Source: Emmonsiellopsis sp. PD_33 (Eukaryota; Ascomycota; Eurotiomycetes; Onygenales; Ajellomycetaceae). Taken from it: a stretch of 64,000 bases of DNA. Shown here piece after piece: positions 12,543 through 24,672 of this stretch (positions within the stretch are counted from its first letter, which is position 1; each line of letters begins with the position of its first letter). The position numbers and the translations under genes are program-made. The notes beneath the pieces were generated by a model. The model was not told the origin of the DNA, searched no databases, and saw only the letters and a program-made list of their open reading frames with translations. The DNA lies in the NCBI GenBank assembly GCA_032988165.1, contig JANTQF010000145.1, positions 19,255 through 83,254 on the forward strand. The letters are read 5' to 3'.

Positions 12543-14062
12543 TTGGGGGAATGATTATTTATATATTTATTTGGTTATTTCCACTTTGGTTTCATGGAAT
12601 GGAGTCTTTTTGCCCTGACAGGTTGATTTCTTTTTGGTTTGCATGGAGTTGGAATTATAATTCGGTTTATTATTGGTTATTATCGTCATAGCGAGAGGGT
12701 TATATAGAATGTTATTTCCACTAGCAATTATGTTTACCGTATTACCTTTTGCCCCTCCATCATTAATATTCCAGACACTGGCATCCCGAGGTCGTCTGCT
12801 GTCTTCCCCCTTTTCAACCCCAGAACCTCCAACGCCAAGCATCATAATCACGTGAGTGTTGTTACTACGCTAATCCAAAGACAGCTAGCCCGCCCTCCAC
12901 CCAAAATCCACCTACAAAACCTCAATTTTCTCTCCTCTTTCTTTCTTTTTCCTTTTTTTCTTTCTTTAACAGCAAGACCACCAACTCAAATCATCACCAG
13001 TTAGCAACTTTTGTTCTTCCCACTGCCCTGGCGATTCCGATGAGTGTGTCGAGATCAATGGCCTTTTTTGGCCAATCCCACTTCTAAAACCATCGTCGCG
13101 AGGGCTCTCTTTTGAGCTTCCATGATACGGTGATGACCTGATAGATGGGACATTCCTTTTTTTCATGGAGGGATATGATGTGTATTCTGGGGCTGGAGGA
13201 GGTGGATGAATAGATGGGCGGAATGTATCGGACAAATTGGAATCCAACACCTGTCGTCGCCGTTTCGAGACGGGAACCTGTTGAACCGTGAGTGGCACGC
13301 GTTCTTTTCCATTCCTTTCTCCGTGACACATCCTCTCTCCCGCGGGCAATTGGTCCCGATCTTCTGCTCAAGAAGGCAAAAGAATGAAGATACTTTAAAC
13401 AGCTCTGGTAATCCGACGTGCTCAACCGCGCAACTACACTCGTGCCCTCTCAAACTTTTGATTGTGCCGAGCCGCTGGTAGAGCTTGAGGCAATACGGCA
13501 AAGTCTGACACGAAAACACAATATGTTTCTACATAATGATTTGGGGATGGGGGTTGGTGTTTCAGTTCGTTTCTTGGACACGCTGCTAACAATTCATCGG
13601 GATGGATAGAGATGTCTTTCGCCTTCGAGTCTTCGTATATATGGGGGGAGGGGCTGGGCCCTACCATTTCCGCAGGATCTTACGTCTAGGAGTGGAGGTA
13701 TACAGGACTCGGCTAGCTGTGGACATGAGAATAATCTCTGGTCTTAATCCCGGGTAGATAAATGCCTAGATAGATAATGAGAGATGGTTTTACGGACACA
13801 TGTGTTGCAACGCCTTTCCTCCGAGGCCGTGTAGTGTTGGAGCATCAATATTCAATCTCTTTTCACGCGTTGAATCTGGCAACAATGCGAATACATTTGC
13901 CCTCAAGGCTCTGATTCTGTGGATAGACTCAAAAAATGTTGGATGAAATGGGGGCGTTCAAATTGCTGACAAATCGCACCTGATATCAGTCCCTGAGATA
14001 GCCACAGTTATGAAATTGTAAACCCATTCTCTTTGCACACCTGGCTATTCATATCCTCTAAA
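12543..14062. other. intergenic region with CT-rich tract
   Basis: No supported gene. A strongly pyrimidine-rich tract at about 12925-12972 ends in ACAG. It could be a fungal core-promoter CT block or the 3' end of a 5'-UTR intron of an unseen transcript. Overlapping small frames at 13084-13667 look random. Confidence 0.5.
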
Positions 14063-15485
14063 ATGAAAGAGTACGAATCCCCTCCCAGAAGCCTTCCGAT
14101 TGATGAAAAGAATGATAGACACATAAGCCGGCGGACCCAGCTATCCCGGCTAGTTGTGGCAATTGGAATAGCATGCACCATATTGACCTATCTCGCCTTT
14201 GCATCACCGCCATGGAAACTCTTTCACCATTGCGGACATAATAAATCCATGTCCCCCGTTGATCGGATTTTACATGCTGCACCTCTGATAGGTAAGTTAT
14301 GCTGGGCAGTGATCCCGCAATCGACGACACCTGCTTCGGATTTTGGCTGATAAGCGGGATCGCAGATGGACATAATGACTTCCCAATTTTCATACGCGAA
14401 GTGTATGATAATGACATCTACCAAAAGAATTTTAGTGATGGAAAGCTCCTAGGCCAAGTGGATTTCCCTCGCTTGAGAAAGGGGGGCATCCGGGGTCAAT
14501 TCTGGAGCGTATATGTTGGATGGTAAGCAGTTGTAGATTATCAGGCTCAAACCATGCATATCCCCATGCTCTATTCCGTACTACAAATGACATACTGACA
14601 CCCCTTTACAGTCCGGCAAACACTACCGATTTATCCGACGAGACCTACTCCAAGTCTGTTCACGACACCTTCCAACAAATCGACCTTGTCCACCGCCTCG
14701 CCACCGAATTCCCCGAGCATCTAAAAATCGTCTCCTCCTCATCCGAGGTCTGGGCCAACTTCGCAAACTCAGACACCATCTCCAGCCTCATTGGCGTCGA
14801 GGGCCTGCATCAGATCGGAAATAGCGCCAGTATCCTACGCATGTACCACCGTCTCGGTGTCCGATATGTAACTCTAACCCACAGCTGCCACAACAAGTAC
14901 GCCGACAGCGCCACGCCCGAGCAGCCATTGCATAACGGCCTCTCTCCCGCCGGCGAGGCGATGGTCCGCGAAATGAACCGCCTAGGCATGATCGTTGATC
15001 TAGCACATGTCAGCGCGGACACGATGCGTCATGCTCTGCGCGTCTCCTCTGCTCCCGTTCTTTTCTCGCATTCGTCGAGCTACGCGATGTGTGCGCATCC
15101 GCGCAATGTGCCTGATGATGTGCTGCTGGAGCTGAAGAGGAATGGCGGGGTGGTTATGATTACGTTCTTCCCGGAGTATACGCGCTGCGATGATAGTGCG
15201 AAGGCGTCGTTGGCGGATGTGGCGGATCATATTGAGCATGTGGGGAAGTTGATTGGGTATGAGCATGTTGGCCTTGGGTCGGATTTTGATGGGATGCTGA
15301 ATGTTGTGAGTGGGTTGGAGGATGTTTCGAAGTATCCGGATCTTATTGAGGAATTGTTGAGGAGAGGGGTGGAGGAGGCGGATTTGATTGGGTTGGTGGG
15401 GAAGAATGTCCTCAGGGTGCTGAAGGGGGTCGAGGATGAGGCGGAACGGTTGAGGTATGTGCATCCGTTGCAGGATGAGGTGTGA
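14063..15485 (+). CDS. membrane dipeptidase (peptidase family M19)
   Basis: Three exons (14063-14291, 14366-14522, 14612-15485) give 419 aa. An N-terminal hydrophobic stretch (LVVAIGIACTILTYLAFA, about residues 30-47) predicts a signal anchor, so the catalytic domain would face the lumen or outside. Metal-ligand positions of the renal dipeptidase family are present: H79 and D81 in DGHNDF, the bridging E192 in GVEGLHQ, H261 in DLAHVS and H282 in FSHSS; GLGSDFDG further down is also conserved. The junction YVG|CPANTT is typical of the family. The enzyme hydrolyses dipeptides with a di-zinc centre; some fungal paralogues act in epidithiodioxopiperazine pathways, but nothing of that kind is adjacent. 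The 3' third of the gene is markedly G/T-rich on the coding strand. Confidence 0.92.
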
Positions 15486-15881
15486 GGAGCTGGGCGGTTT
15501 ATTCTGTTCTACCAAACGAGTCTATTGCCATTGGAGTTGGAGTCAGTCAAATTGTCTCCTTCTAGGAATATCGAGCTTTTTTCCAAGCAAGCAAAGGCTA
15601 CGAAGTCCTGCTCGCTCCCCTGGATATGCAAGCAGATTGCGGGTTCTTTTACGAGTGCCTGTTTTTGGTCAATATCCCCTAACTGGCCCAAGGATACACT
15701 ATTCATTAAATATGCAGTTTCATTACACTCTCATTGAAGCCATACGATGCCCATGGACCTAAAATATCTCTCATCCATCTTTGGCTCTCTTAGTCGGATC
15801 TATGCTGACATTCCACATGCAAAGAACACACCAACCAGGGTGTAAACATGACGCCCAAGATCACAAATCAAAAGGTAAGAT
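15486..15881. other. convergent 3' region
   Basis: Space between the 3' ends of the dipeptidase (+) and the acyl-CoA synthetase (-). Nothing further is recognised. Confidence 0.6.
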
Positions 15882-17844
15882 CTACAGCTTCACACTGCCA
15901 GCCTTCAGCTCACCCCACTGCTTCCGCCCAAACGGAACATACTGGTTTCCACCCGGCGGGAGCCAGAACAAATGATCAGCTTTCCCGTCCGCCTCAATCT
16001 TATCCAGATCAACTCCCTCTGCTCTCAACCTCCCCTTTTGCAACTTCATCGTCCCCGTGGTCTCAAATGACTCCGCCACACGCACGAAAATCGGCACCGC
16101 ATATCGGGGCAACACCTTAATCAGATACTTCGACAGTCCTGCAAAATCTAGCGAGTCAATCGTCACCCCTTCCACAGGCACAATCGCCGCGCAGCCTGCC
16201 CGTCCATCTGTATGCGGAACCCGAACTCCATACACATTTGTCTCGGCAATCTGATCAAACTTCCCCACCACATCGCTAACCTCATTCGTGCTAACATTCT
16301 CGCTCTTCCATCGGAACGTATCCCCCAGCCTGTCGACGAAATACAAGCACCCGTCGGCATCCATCCGCATCACATCTCCAGATCGAAACCACATATCTCC
16401 CTTACGAAGCACATCTTTGATCTTGCGCTTCTCGCCGGCCCCGCGGTTCTTGTAATACCCCGGAAACAGGGCGTCCTGTGGTGCAGCAGGGTCCATTCTA
16501 TACAGTGTCTCACCTGGCTCTCCGTCCTTACATTCGATCGCGAACCCGTTTTTGTCCAAGAGGATCTCCTCGGTCACCACGTCGATCTTGACGCGCTTTT
16601 CGTTGTCCCCATTCATCAATTTCCAGTACAGGCCGCGAACAGCGATGGCTCCACGCCCAAAGTCTCCTCTATTGGCATTGAAGGTAGATCCCAGCCCGTC
16701 AGTGGCCGCGTATAGCTCGTTGATCGTTTCGATTCCGAATCGCTGGCGGAACACTTCCCAGACATCAGGCCGCAAACCGTTGCCCCAGGCCATTCGCACT
16801 TTGTGTTTTTTATCGAGCTGGGACGGGGGTGCATTAACCAGGTACCGGCACAATTCTCCCACATATTGTAAGATTTCCGCCTGCGACTTTACCACCTCGG
16901 GCCAGAAGGTCCTGTGGCTAAATTTGCGGCTGAGAACGATTGTTGAGCCGGCAAATATTGACGGATTGACGCAGAGTCCGTGTGCTGCCCCGTGATATAA
17001 TGGGAGGCAGGTGTACATCCTCGTCCCTGGTTTAAGATCCAGGTACATGGAGATACCCCGCGACGTGATCAGTTCCCTACGGCGGATCAATCGTGTCGCC
17101 TTGGGCAGTCCGGTCGTACCGGATGTGTATATCAGCGCAGCCAAGTCCTCAGTACTAACCTTCGTCCGTCTGCTCTGCGGCACCGGGGTGTTATCCCCTA
17201 GTCCAGCGATGAATTCAAGATCATAGTAAATGGTCTTCACCCCACCGGCCTCCAGCTCCTCCTGGCACGGCTTCACCAATCCCTCCACCCCGCGATCAGC
17301 AAGCAAATATCTCGCCTCACAAAGCTTAACACAGTGCACCAGCGGCCCCGCCGTCAAGTTGCAGTTAATAAACGAAGGCACTGCAGCAATACACTCCAGC
17401 CCAAACCACAACAGCATATACTCAGGCGTATTCCCGCCATCCAATGCAACCAACTCACCCCGCTTGACCCCCAAGTCATTCATCAACCAATTGGCCACGC
17501 GATGCACGTCGTTTAGGAACTGCGCGTACGTCCACGAGCGATCTTCGAAGATGAGAAGTATATTGTCCTTTGTGGATGGGTTGTGGGCGTGCTCTTCGAG
17601 ATAGTGGTAGATGAGCGTTTTGTCTTGCTTCCAGCGGTCTTCGAGGAAGGCGAGGGCTTGGAGGGCATTGGCGGCCATGCTGCCTGTCCGCAGGTCGCGG
17701 CGGACGAGGTATTTCGCATCGAGGTAGGCCGCAGCAGCGAGGGTGCCAGCCACAGCGGTGGCGAGGGTTGGTACTAAGGAAGTATGTTAGGGGGCTGGGT
17801 GCATGATTGAGGGAGGCTATGATTATGTAGCACTTACGGGACAT
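15882..17844 (-). CDS. Fat1-like very-long-chain acyl-CoA synthetase / fatty acid transporter
   Basis: Exon 1 is only seven coding bases (17844-17838, ATGTCCC); after a 64-bp intron (donor GTAAGT, acceptor TTAG) exon 2 runs 17773-15882, giving 632 aa. The tiny exon is supported because it supplies the only ATG and yields an N-terminus MSLPTLATAVAGTLAAAAYL typical of fungal members. AMP-binding motif: ALIYTSGTTGLPKA. FATP/VLACS motifs: YVGELCRYLVNAPP, and the downstream FMO-unrelated GDMWFRSGDVMRMDADGC segment that follows the adenylation core. The C-terminus ends VKL, a weak PTS1-like tripeptide. The enzyme activates very-long-chain or branched fatty acids with ATP and CoA, at ER, lipid-body or peroxisomal membranes. 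Confidence 0.92.
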
Positions 17845-19612
17845 ATTGAAAGTCTATAGCTTTCAACGGAAGGGAATTCGAGGCGGGGAGGTTGTTGATA
17901 CTCAAGTATGGAGGAGATGAGGAAGTGGAGGAAAGGTATGTAACAAGCGCTCGCTATCCGTCATTGGGTTTCATCAACAGCTCCTGTCTTTGTTTACTCC
18001 GCGGCGAATCCCAGACAGATGCCAGAAGCCTAGCAGCGTGTTATTGACCCTCCGCCTTCTTCCAACCCGCTTCTCACCGCAGCTCTGTCTAAGATCTATA
18101 CACTTGCAATCAAGGGAATACCAGATGCTCCCCAGGGCCCATCCGGAGAAAATAATAATTGTACAGTCCAAAGGAGCCAAACCTCTGCTTAATACAACAA
18201 AAAGGATATCCAAACTCATCAGATCGGGACAAAGACATACAGTTATGTATATCAATAGCCGCACTTCGGCTATGCACCACCTCCATATCTACAAAGCAAG
18301 CTTTCGAGAAAGTTACCGAGGCTCCTCGTCCCCGCCTCTTGTTTTGCTTGGTGGTTATCATCGCAACTAGTACTAGTACTAGTGAGCGAACAATGAGGCG
18401 GGGGATTCCATGCACGACTGGGGGCAGAACAAGAAAAAAGCAAAGAGCGCGAACAAGCAAAACGGCGAGGTATTCATTTAACCCGGGTATTGATTGCTTG
18501 TTTGATCCCACCCCGCACTTTGTGAATATCCCCGCCTTTTTAGGGGCGGTAAGTGGAGTGAGCTGCTAGCTACTAGCTTCTTCGTGGAGGGGGGGGTTAA
18601 GCTCGTAGTTAGCTGCTCGTTAACTGGAGGGCGGCCAGCAGGCCCAGGGTATGATGGTGTTGATGATTGTTTATATAGGTTACTACTGCGTATTCATTTG
18701 TTGCTTCGTAGCATTACTAGTTCAACAGGGGTGAGTGATAACTCCTGCGCACCTTGAGTAAATTATTATCAATCAGCATACGCTCATGATCGCGCTCTTA
18801 CTACTGGCCGGAATTGGTTCCGCGTGGGTAGTGCGCAGCATAAAATATTTATACACGAGGTCACCAATCTGCTAGAGATCAAGCATCCCTCAAAGAAGAT
18901 AAATGCGAGGTAGTAGGATCCAAACACTATGTTATTAACGAACATTGGTCAAACTTTAGTAATCTTTGGAGGCTAGATTTCATCCGATCTTGAGGCTCGA
19001 TAACTAATCCTTCCGAGTCCCGGGGAACTATCCGAGTAGTCCTAACTTCCCGCATCTCTGTCAAATCACGAAACACAAAATATACTGTTACTATTCCCGC
19101 AGACACAATACTATCCATAATCGGCCTAACCATCTAATCCATGCGTTCATCCGATTCCACCTCTAGCTTGCCCGGGCTCGTGGCTTTACTTAAAATGGGC
19201 GGCGGACGAACTGTTGCGCCGCAAGGACAGGGCTGACTTTCTTCCAGTGCCAATCTTATTATGCTGTCAATACGATCACGCTAATAATTGTTGCTAAGTT
19301 CTTGGTTTTGTTTCCGATAATCGAAGCATTATTAGCAGTGTTCATTCGGCCCTCGCGCCCCTGCTAGACCCGGATCTGACAAATATGATCGTATTACGTA
19401 GTATTATATAGATCCCGTGCCCGAACACCGAGAAGTAGAGGAATAACAGGAGAGCGACTGATATATAAACAGCCTCAATTGCCCCGTGGTACTAGTTAGT
19501 AGTATCTACTCCTCTGTTGCAAATCACCCTGAAACCCATTTCAGAATACCATCCCCCTTCCTCAGACAAAAACAGAACAAGGATAGAAGAAAGAGAAGAA
19601 AAACATACCATC
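17845..19612. other. intergenic region, divergent promoters
   Basis: About 1.8 kb between the acyl-CoA synthetase (-) and the GST (+). No gene is supported. A short ACTAGT tandem lies at about 18366-18382. Candidate regulatory content beyond the TATA box at 19462 cannot be assigned. Confidence 0.5.
19462..19469 (+). promoter_or_regulatory. TATA box of the GST gene
   Basis: TATATAAA lies about 145 bp upstream of the GST ATG at 19613, followed by an A/C-rich leader and CATACCATC before the ATG. Position and sequence fit a fungal TATA element. Confidence 0.45.
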
Positions 19613-20257
19613 ATGCCCGCTCTCAAGCTCTACTACTCCCCGGGCGCCTGCTCCCTCGCCCCGCACATCCTCCTCAACGACCTCAAACTCGACTACGAAG
19701 CCATCCAGGCCAAAGACCGCTCCACCCCTGAATACTTCGCCATCAATCCGAAACGCCAGGTGCCCGTTTTCGCAATCGACAACGAGTTTATCACCGAAGC
19801 CCCTGGAGTTTCAACCGCCATTGCCCAGCTGGCTCCCGCGTCCCGGCACCTGCTAGGGAAAACCCCCCTTGAAACCGTGCGGGTGTACGAGTGGCTGAAT
19901 TACCTCTCGGGAACGTTGCATGGGAAGGTATATGGCGCCCTCTTTGGGCCAGCCCGCTTTAGTGATGATGAGAGTGCGCGGGAGGGAATCAAGGCCAGGG
20001 GGCTGCTGAATGCCAAGGCCTCGTATGCGTTTGTCGAGAGCCAGCTAAAGGGGTCGTATGCGGTTGGCGAGCAGTTTACGGTTGTGGAACCGTATTTCGT
20101 GGTGTTCTATCTGTGGGGGAAGGAGGTTGGGCTTGAGATTGAGAAGGATTATCCAAAGTATACGGCTTTGGTGAAGCGTTTGTTGGAGAGGGAGAGTGTG
20201 CGGCAGACGTTGGAGGAGGAGGGGTTGACGGAGCGGGTTTATGGGACGAAGGCTTAG
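19613..20257 (+). CDS. beta-class (bacterial-type) glutathione S-transferase
   Basis: Intronless, 214 aa. The N-terminus MPALKLYYSPGACSLAPHIL is the beta-class GST thioredoxin-fold signature, where the active residue is a cysteine (here Cys13) rather than the Ser/Tyr of common fungal GSTs. NPKRQVPVF supplies the cis-Pro of the glutathione site and TEAPGVSTAIAQL the segment after it. The all-helical C-terminal domain follows at about 90-210. Beta-class enzymes occur mainly in bacteria, where they conjugate or reduce xenobiotics with glutathione. The lack of introns agrees with a bacterial origin of the gene, but this is inference. ATG 19613 is chosen because the open frame upstream has no ATG. 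The gene converges on the GH43 gene. Confidence 0.9.
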   Translation: MPALKLYYSPGACSLAPHILLNDLKLDYEAIQAKDRSTPEYFAINPKRQVPVFAIDNEFITEAPGVSTAIAQLAPASRHLLGKTPLETVRVYEWLNYLSGTLHGKVYGALFGPARFSDDESAREGIKARGLLNAKASYAFVESQLKGSYAVGEQFTVVEPYFVVFYLWGKEVGLEIEKDYPKYTALVKRLLERESVRQTLEEEGLTERVYGTKA

Positions 20258-20569
20258 GCTGTTGGTTATTTAGCTGAATTTGGCGACTTTGTGGCTGTCT
20301 GGATCAGAGCGGATGTAGTTATCTATTTGTTTGTGAAAAGATTGTGGTCGAATCGTATTTCTGTTCAATAGTTTGAAGGGGCAGTGGATAACTACCTATA
20401 TGTCTGCGTCTATGAATAGAATAAAAAGCACGGGGTTGCAAGTTATAGTTTTATGCATAATCCCAGGGGGAAAAGGAAAAAGTGATTTGAATAAAATTAT
20501 TATAATCTTCGCGGTTATCACTCCTATAGTCTGGGCTACAGGAGTCCAGCCCTTGGACACTACTACTAC
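20258..20569. other. convergent 3' region of GST and GH43 genes
   Basis: Apart from the short hairpin at 20520-20545 nothing is recognised. Confidence 0.5.
20520..20545. repeat. short inverted repeat between convergent genes
   Basis: ACTCCTATAG and CTACAGGAGT pair at 9 of 10 positions around a 6-nt loop. It lies about 25 bp beyond the GH43 stop codon, so it could fold in the 3' UTR of that transcript. Confidence 0.35.
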
Positions 20570-21799
20570 TTACAACGCATTTAATGCATCATACCTATCT
20601 TGATAAACCTGAATAATAGACCCATGCCTCAAACCCCCCGGAAATCCGGGCGCATCACTCCTCGTCCACTCCCCCCCAGGCACATAACTAGACTCATACG
20701 GCGCATACCCATCCCCGCCGTAAAAATCCAACAACAAATGCGCCTTTCCACCCACACCATTATCCCAATACGCCGTGGGGCCCTCAACACCCTGCTCGAT
20801 GACGGCATCAGCGCCGCCCTGCCGCTCCCAGGTCCCAAAGAGTCCGTCAGAGCTGAATTCGGAAAACACAGTCTTGAGGTCCTCGTCTTTTATGAAGCGC
20901 GCGTACGTGTTGCCGCCGTTGGGGAGAAAGGTGAGGTCGATGATGTTGGTTGGGCTGTAGTCGACGTAGTCTTGGGGTTCGGTGAAGGTTGTGAAGTCGG
21001 AGGTATGGGCGTAGCGGATCCGGGAGGTTGTGGGGGTGCCAGTGTGGCTGGAGTCTGAGGTGGAGTACTTGAGAGGTGTTAGAGGATGATGAATGGGATT
21101 AGGAGAGTAGAGTAAGAGGGTTTATTGGGTGGCACGTACAAACTTGGATGACCAGTAGACTAGATATTGTTCTATTTGGTACGGTCAGTTCTCGTTCGTT
21201 GCATAGCACCACCCCTTCAGCCGAAAGAAGCCTGTCACGAACCTTTCTCGGCATCCCATATTGCCTCCGGCGCCCAAACCATCCCGGCAGTGTCATCTTC
21301 CACCTTAATCAACCTCTCATTTCCCCAGTTAACAAGATCTTCACTTTCCCACACGAAAATACTCCGCGAGCCCGTTCGCTGCGCTGCATCCCAATCGGTC
21401 TACATATTGCTGAAGTCAGTCGAGGAACGGGGTCAAACATCATATGTTTGAGGACAAACAGACACTTCCGATATCCAGGTCAGTTCCTACGATATACCAC
21501 TTCTTGCCCTCGTCGGCTCCCCCACCATTGACAATGTTGGGGTCTCTGACTCCCCGAGTACCCAGAGTGGGAATGAGGCTTGGTTGACCACCATTTAGTG
21601 CCCTGAAAGACACAGGATCGTTTCCATTGCTGAGGTAGAAGAATACGTTTGGTACATCGCCCAGGAAGAATGCTCCTAAGTATCCAACTGGGTTGGCGTC
21701 CTGTCGGGCGGCATGGTGAGTGAAGCTTACGCCATTGTCAAGTGGTGATGTGGCAACCAAGACGGAAAATAAAAAAAGACCGAAGTTTCGAAACTTCAT
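20570..21799 (-). CDS. secreted glycoside hydrolase family 43 protein
   Basis: Four exons (21799-21464, 21399-21243, 21171-21140, 21067-20570) give 340 aa; exon 3 is only 32 bp. A signal peptide is evident (MKFRNFGLFLFSVLVATS). GH43 landmarks: GVRDPNIV with the general-base Asp at residue 86, MVWAPEAIWD where the family usually has Asp or Glu at the pKa-modulating position, and EGPTAYWDN with the likely general-acid Glu. The family cleaves arabinose- or xylose-containing side chains or backbones of plant cell-wall polysaccharides; the subfamily cannot be fixed here. The donor of intron 1 is GTCTGT, weaker than the others, but it is the only one keeping frame into TDWDAAQRTGSRS. The promoter side carries a cluster of CreA-like sites, fitting glucose repression. 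Confidence 0.85.
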
Positions 21800-24672
21800 G
21801 GCTGCGGAAGAAAGATATATGGAGAAAAAGGCGGAGAAGCGGGTTTCTTGAAGTGGTCAAGATACAGAACTGAAAATGCCAGGGATTGTATGGTTATTAT
21901 ATTATTTAACCATTTTGAAACCCATATTATCCCGCTATCCATGCGGGAACCCACGCCCCCGCCGGGGAAGGCTGGGGGGATGACCGCAGTTCGGCGCGAG
22001 GCGGAGGCAAGGTTTAATTGTGACATATATATACTGGGGATTTCCCAGAATTTCCCGAAATATCTGGGGATTCAATTGAATATATTGGCGGGAAGAAATA
22101 TCTTCCACATCCCACAAGTTGGAGGTGGCGGACCCCTGTTCGGAAAAGAGGCCGAATACGGATCGGCCCGAGATGCCGCGGGGAAGCCGGGGCCGAAGGA
22201 CGGCATTTTTAGGTTAAGCTCCTCGGACGGGACAATGCTGATAGCATTGATGGTTTCGCTTGAAAAGTTCCTCAGTCGTGATGTCCTTGATGCCCAAGAT
22301 ATGTGAAAGTATATTTTCGAGGTTCGAGAATAGCGGTTGAAAACAGGTCCTAAATCGCCAATAGGATAGTAGAATAAAGATCCTCATCTAATAGTAGTTG
22401 ATAAATTGGGTCCATGAAGATGCTAGAATTTCAGCATATAATACCCTTTGAAGATGTATTTAGTAAGCATCTGCCTAAGCAGGCTTCAGATATTGGTCTG
22501 AAAAGGATATCTCGTTCCGAAGTGTGCTAGAACTTTTTCTATCTTCATAAGGGCGTGATAGGACGCGGAAGTACCATATCCTCAAAGGAAAAGAATCCCA
22601 TATGTCGGAATCTGGCCTGGGATGGATTTCGAATATTAGGTAAAGGAACAAGATGCCTAGCAAATAACACCCAAAGGGTTGATTCCAAAGAAGTATAAAG
22701 ACCAGCTTCTTAATTTGTTTAGAGGGGTGTTCATGATCGACCAGTAGATAGATCATAGCTTAGGCGTCCTCCAGGTTACTCGTGGGCATCTTCAATACAG
22801 CCAATAGACCCTGGCTGTAAGCAACACGTGAGCCTACCTACCAAGTATTTCTATCGGACCTATCACGGGAATGGATAGTTAGCTTTAACAAAATACGGAC
22901 TGGATAGGCTAATCAAAAGGAAGGGAAAAAATAATCTGTTCTGTGTCACCCTGAAGGCAAATACTTTACACGCCAGAATCAGGTAAAGATCCACACGATA
23001 CTTGAAGCATGGGAAGGTTGGACATATACGACGTAGAGTGGCAAAGATCACAGCATGCGGCACGTCTTCAGCCCAACGTAACCGAAGGATCAAAAGATCT
23101 CAAGCAGGGCCACACCCTTTCAAAGGCTAGGGAGTACCCTTAAATTAGCAGAGCTGAAATCTCTTCACAGACCCTACCAGAGGCTTCGCTGGCATTGGGC
23201 CTGGTTTGTCTCGGGGTGAAAATGCGTTGTTTGCAAGCAGCCGGTGAGCAATACTCTAGAATCACAGCCGCATATCCCATCCCATCCACTAGCGAATTGT
23301 TGAAAATACCAGAGCATCTCCAAAGCGCATCTAAAATGCAGGTTCAGCAGGACACACGCAGAGAATCTTCGGTGCAGAAAGTAGATACGCAAATTGCAGA
23401 ACCTGGCCTGGTATCCCGTCGCGCATCAATCACAGTAGGACAAAAAAAAAGAATTGAAGGCATGCCAATGGCATGTGGGCAAAAGCTTCAGAGAAAGGGA
23501 GATTTTGGAAGTCCGAGAAACATAGTTCCTCGCTGGTTTGACTTTACTTTATTCATCGTATACGCCGCGGTGTAAGTCCCTGATATGGCTGGTTACAGTC
23601 CGGAGAGGAAATCACCGGATGTAGATGGAGAAGAAGAGTGATGAAGTTGCGGTCATCAAAATATTTCTGTTTGCGGGCTAGCTAATTAGTTGGCCAATCA
23701 ACGGACGTAAAATATCTTAGTAACTGCTTAGTAATGATAATATCAAACGCAAATTCAACCTCATCTTTCGTTTAACTCCTGATCAAACTGTCCAGGTTGG
23801 GTGATATCTCTATGAATGATTCGTTATATGACTTTAACAGCTAGAGAGGGCATTTATTGCATTAGAACATGGTTGCGGGTCCCGCATCATGTGTTGGCGG
23901 CCCAGCCTCGCCCACTGGGGTCAATCTATGCGGTGGGATACACAACCCGCAGCTCAAGAACCTGTCCATTAACTACGCGATAATAGAGAAGACAGAATTG
24001 CAATGAGACATGTTTACTCGACACTTTCCAGCAGAAAGAGTCCATTGGATGTGATACCTAATACATTACAAACTGCAGGGTTGCAGCCCGGCTTGATTAA
24101 TTTGTTATCGCATCGCAGAGTGGTATTTGCCATGTTTCCGATTCACCCCTATCGTCGATCCCTTGGGTATATGCAATGCCCGTTCCCAGAAAACCTGAAC
24201 ATGAAAAGCTGCATTTTCATTTTGCTGGATAAGGACTTTTCTCTGTCTAATCCGGATTCTATGCCAAACGATAAGTTCATCATACGGAGGGTGAAAAAAT
24301 AACTCGGACTCTATTTTTTACCAAGGTGTGTTTACGTAGGATGCTAACTATGCTGTGTTATTCGTTTCGAATAACTCCTTCGTTACTTCCACCGCGCCCG
24401 CCATATGTATGGTTGTCCGCTAATATATATAGCAATCCAAGTAATAAAAAACCGCGGCCGCTGAAAATGAAGGGAAAACGCTAAATGCTACACCGGAGCA
24501 TGAAAAGAACCCTGACAAAATTGGAAAATTCGCTTCTTTTTTGAAAAAACCCCAGACCAGCAAATGAAATAAGGACCAATGGGGACCTGGCAAACACCAA
24601 TACCCGCCATTCAATTAGTTGTCGCGAGAAGCATCATGCTAAACATCACCAAGTTCCGTTCCGGCGGCGGCA
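21800..24672. other. gene-poor region (2.9 kb)
   Basis: After the GH43 promoter no gene is supported. The stretch from about 22300 to 24660 is A/T-richer than the genes, with only short frames (longest about 125 codons at 23195-23575) lacking codon bias or motifs. A RIP-degraded repeat is possible but not shown. Confidence 0.5.
21962..22069 (+). promoter_or_regulatory. cluster of CreA-like SYGGRG sites upstream of the GH43 gene
   Basis: Four matches to the CreA consensus SYGGRG lie on the + strand at 21962-21967 (CCGGGG), 21972-21977, 22034-22039 and 22064-22069 (each CTGGGG), about 160-270 bp upstream of the GH43 ATG at 21799. CreA is the carbon-catabolite repressor of filamentous ascomycetes; paired sites are typical of repressed glycosidase promoters. 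Function is inferred. Confidence 0.4.

Noticed and set aside
12855..13700. Possible small gene after the CT-rich tract near 12925-12972
   Set aside because: Only a 15-codon frame follows the tract directly, and no longer spliced frame with family features could be built.
5699..21799. Secondary-metabolite cluster (monooxygenase, dipeptidase, acyl-CoA synthetase, GST in about 16 kb)
   Set aside because: The mix recalls epidithiodioxopiperazine tailoring enzymes, but there is no NRPS/PKS core, regulator or transporter. The dipeptidase has a membrane anchor, the GST is beta class, and a telomere gene lies between.
21848..22306. 152-codon plus-strand open frame upstream of the GH43 gene
   Set aside because: No family features; it spans the GH43 promoter with its CreA-like sites and has no good start context.
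22300..24660. RIP-mutated repeat
   Set aside because: The region looks A/T-richer than the genes, but no repeat copy or TpA excess could be computed, so it is left as a gene-poor stretch.
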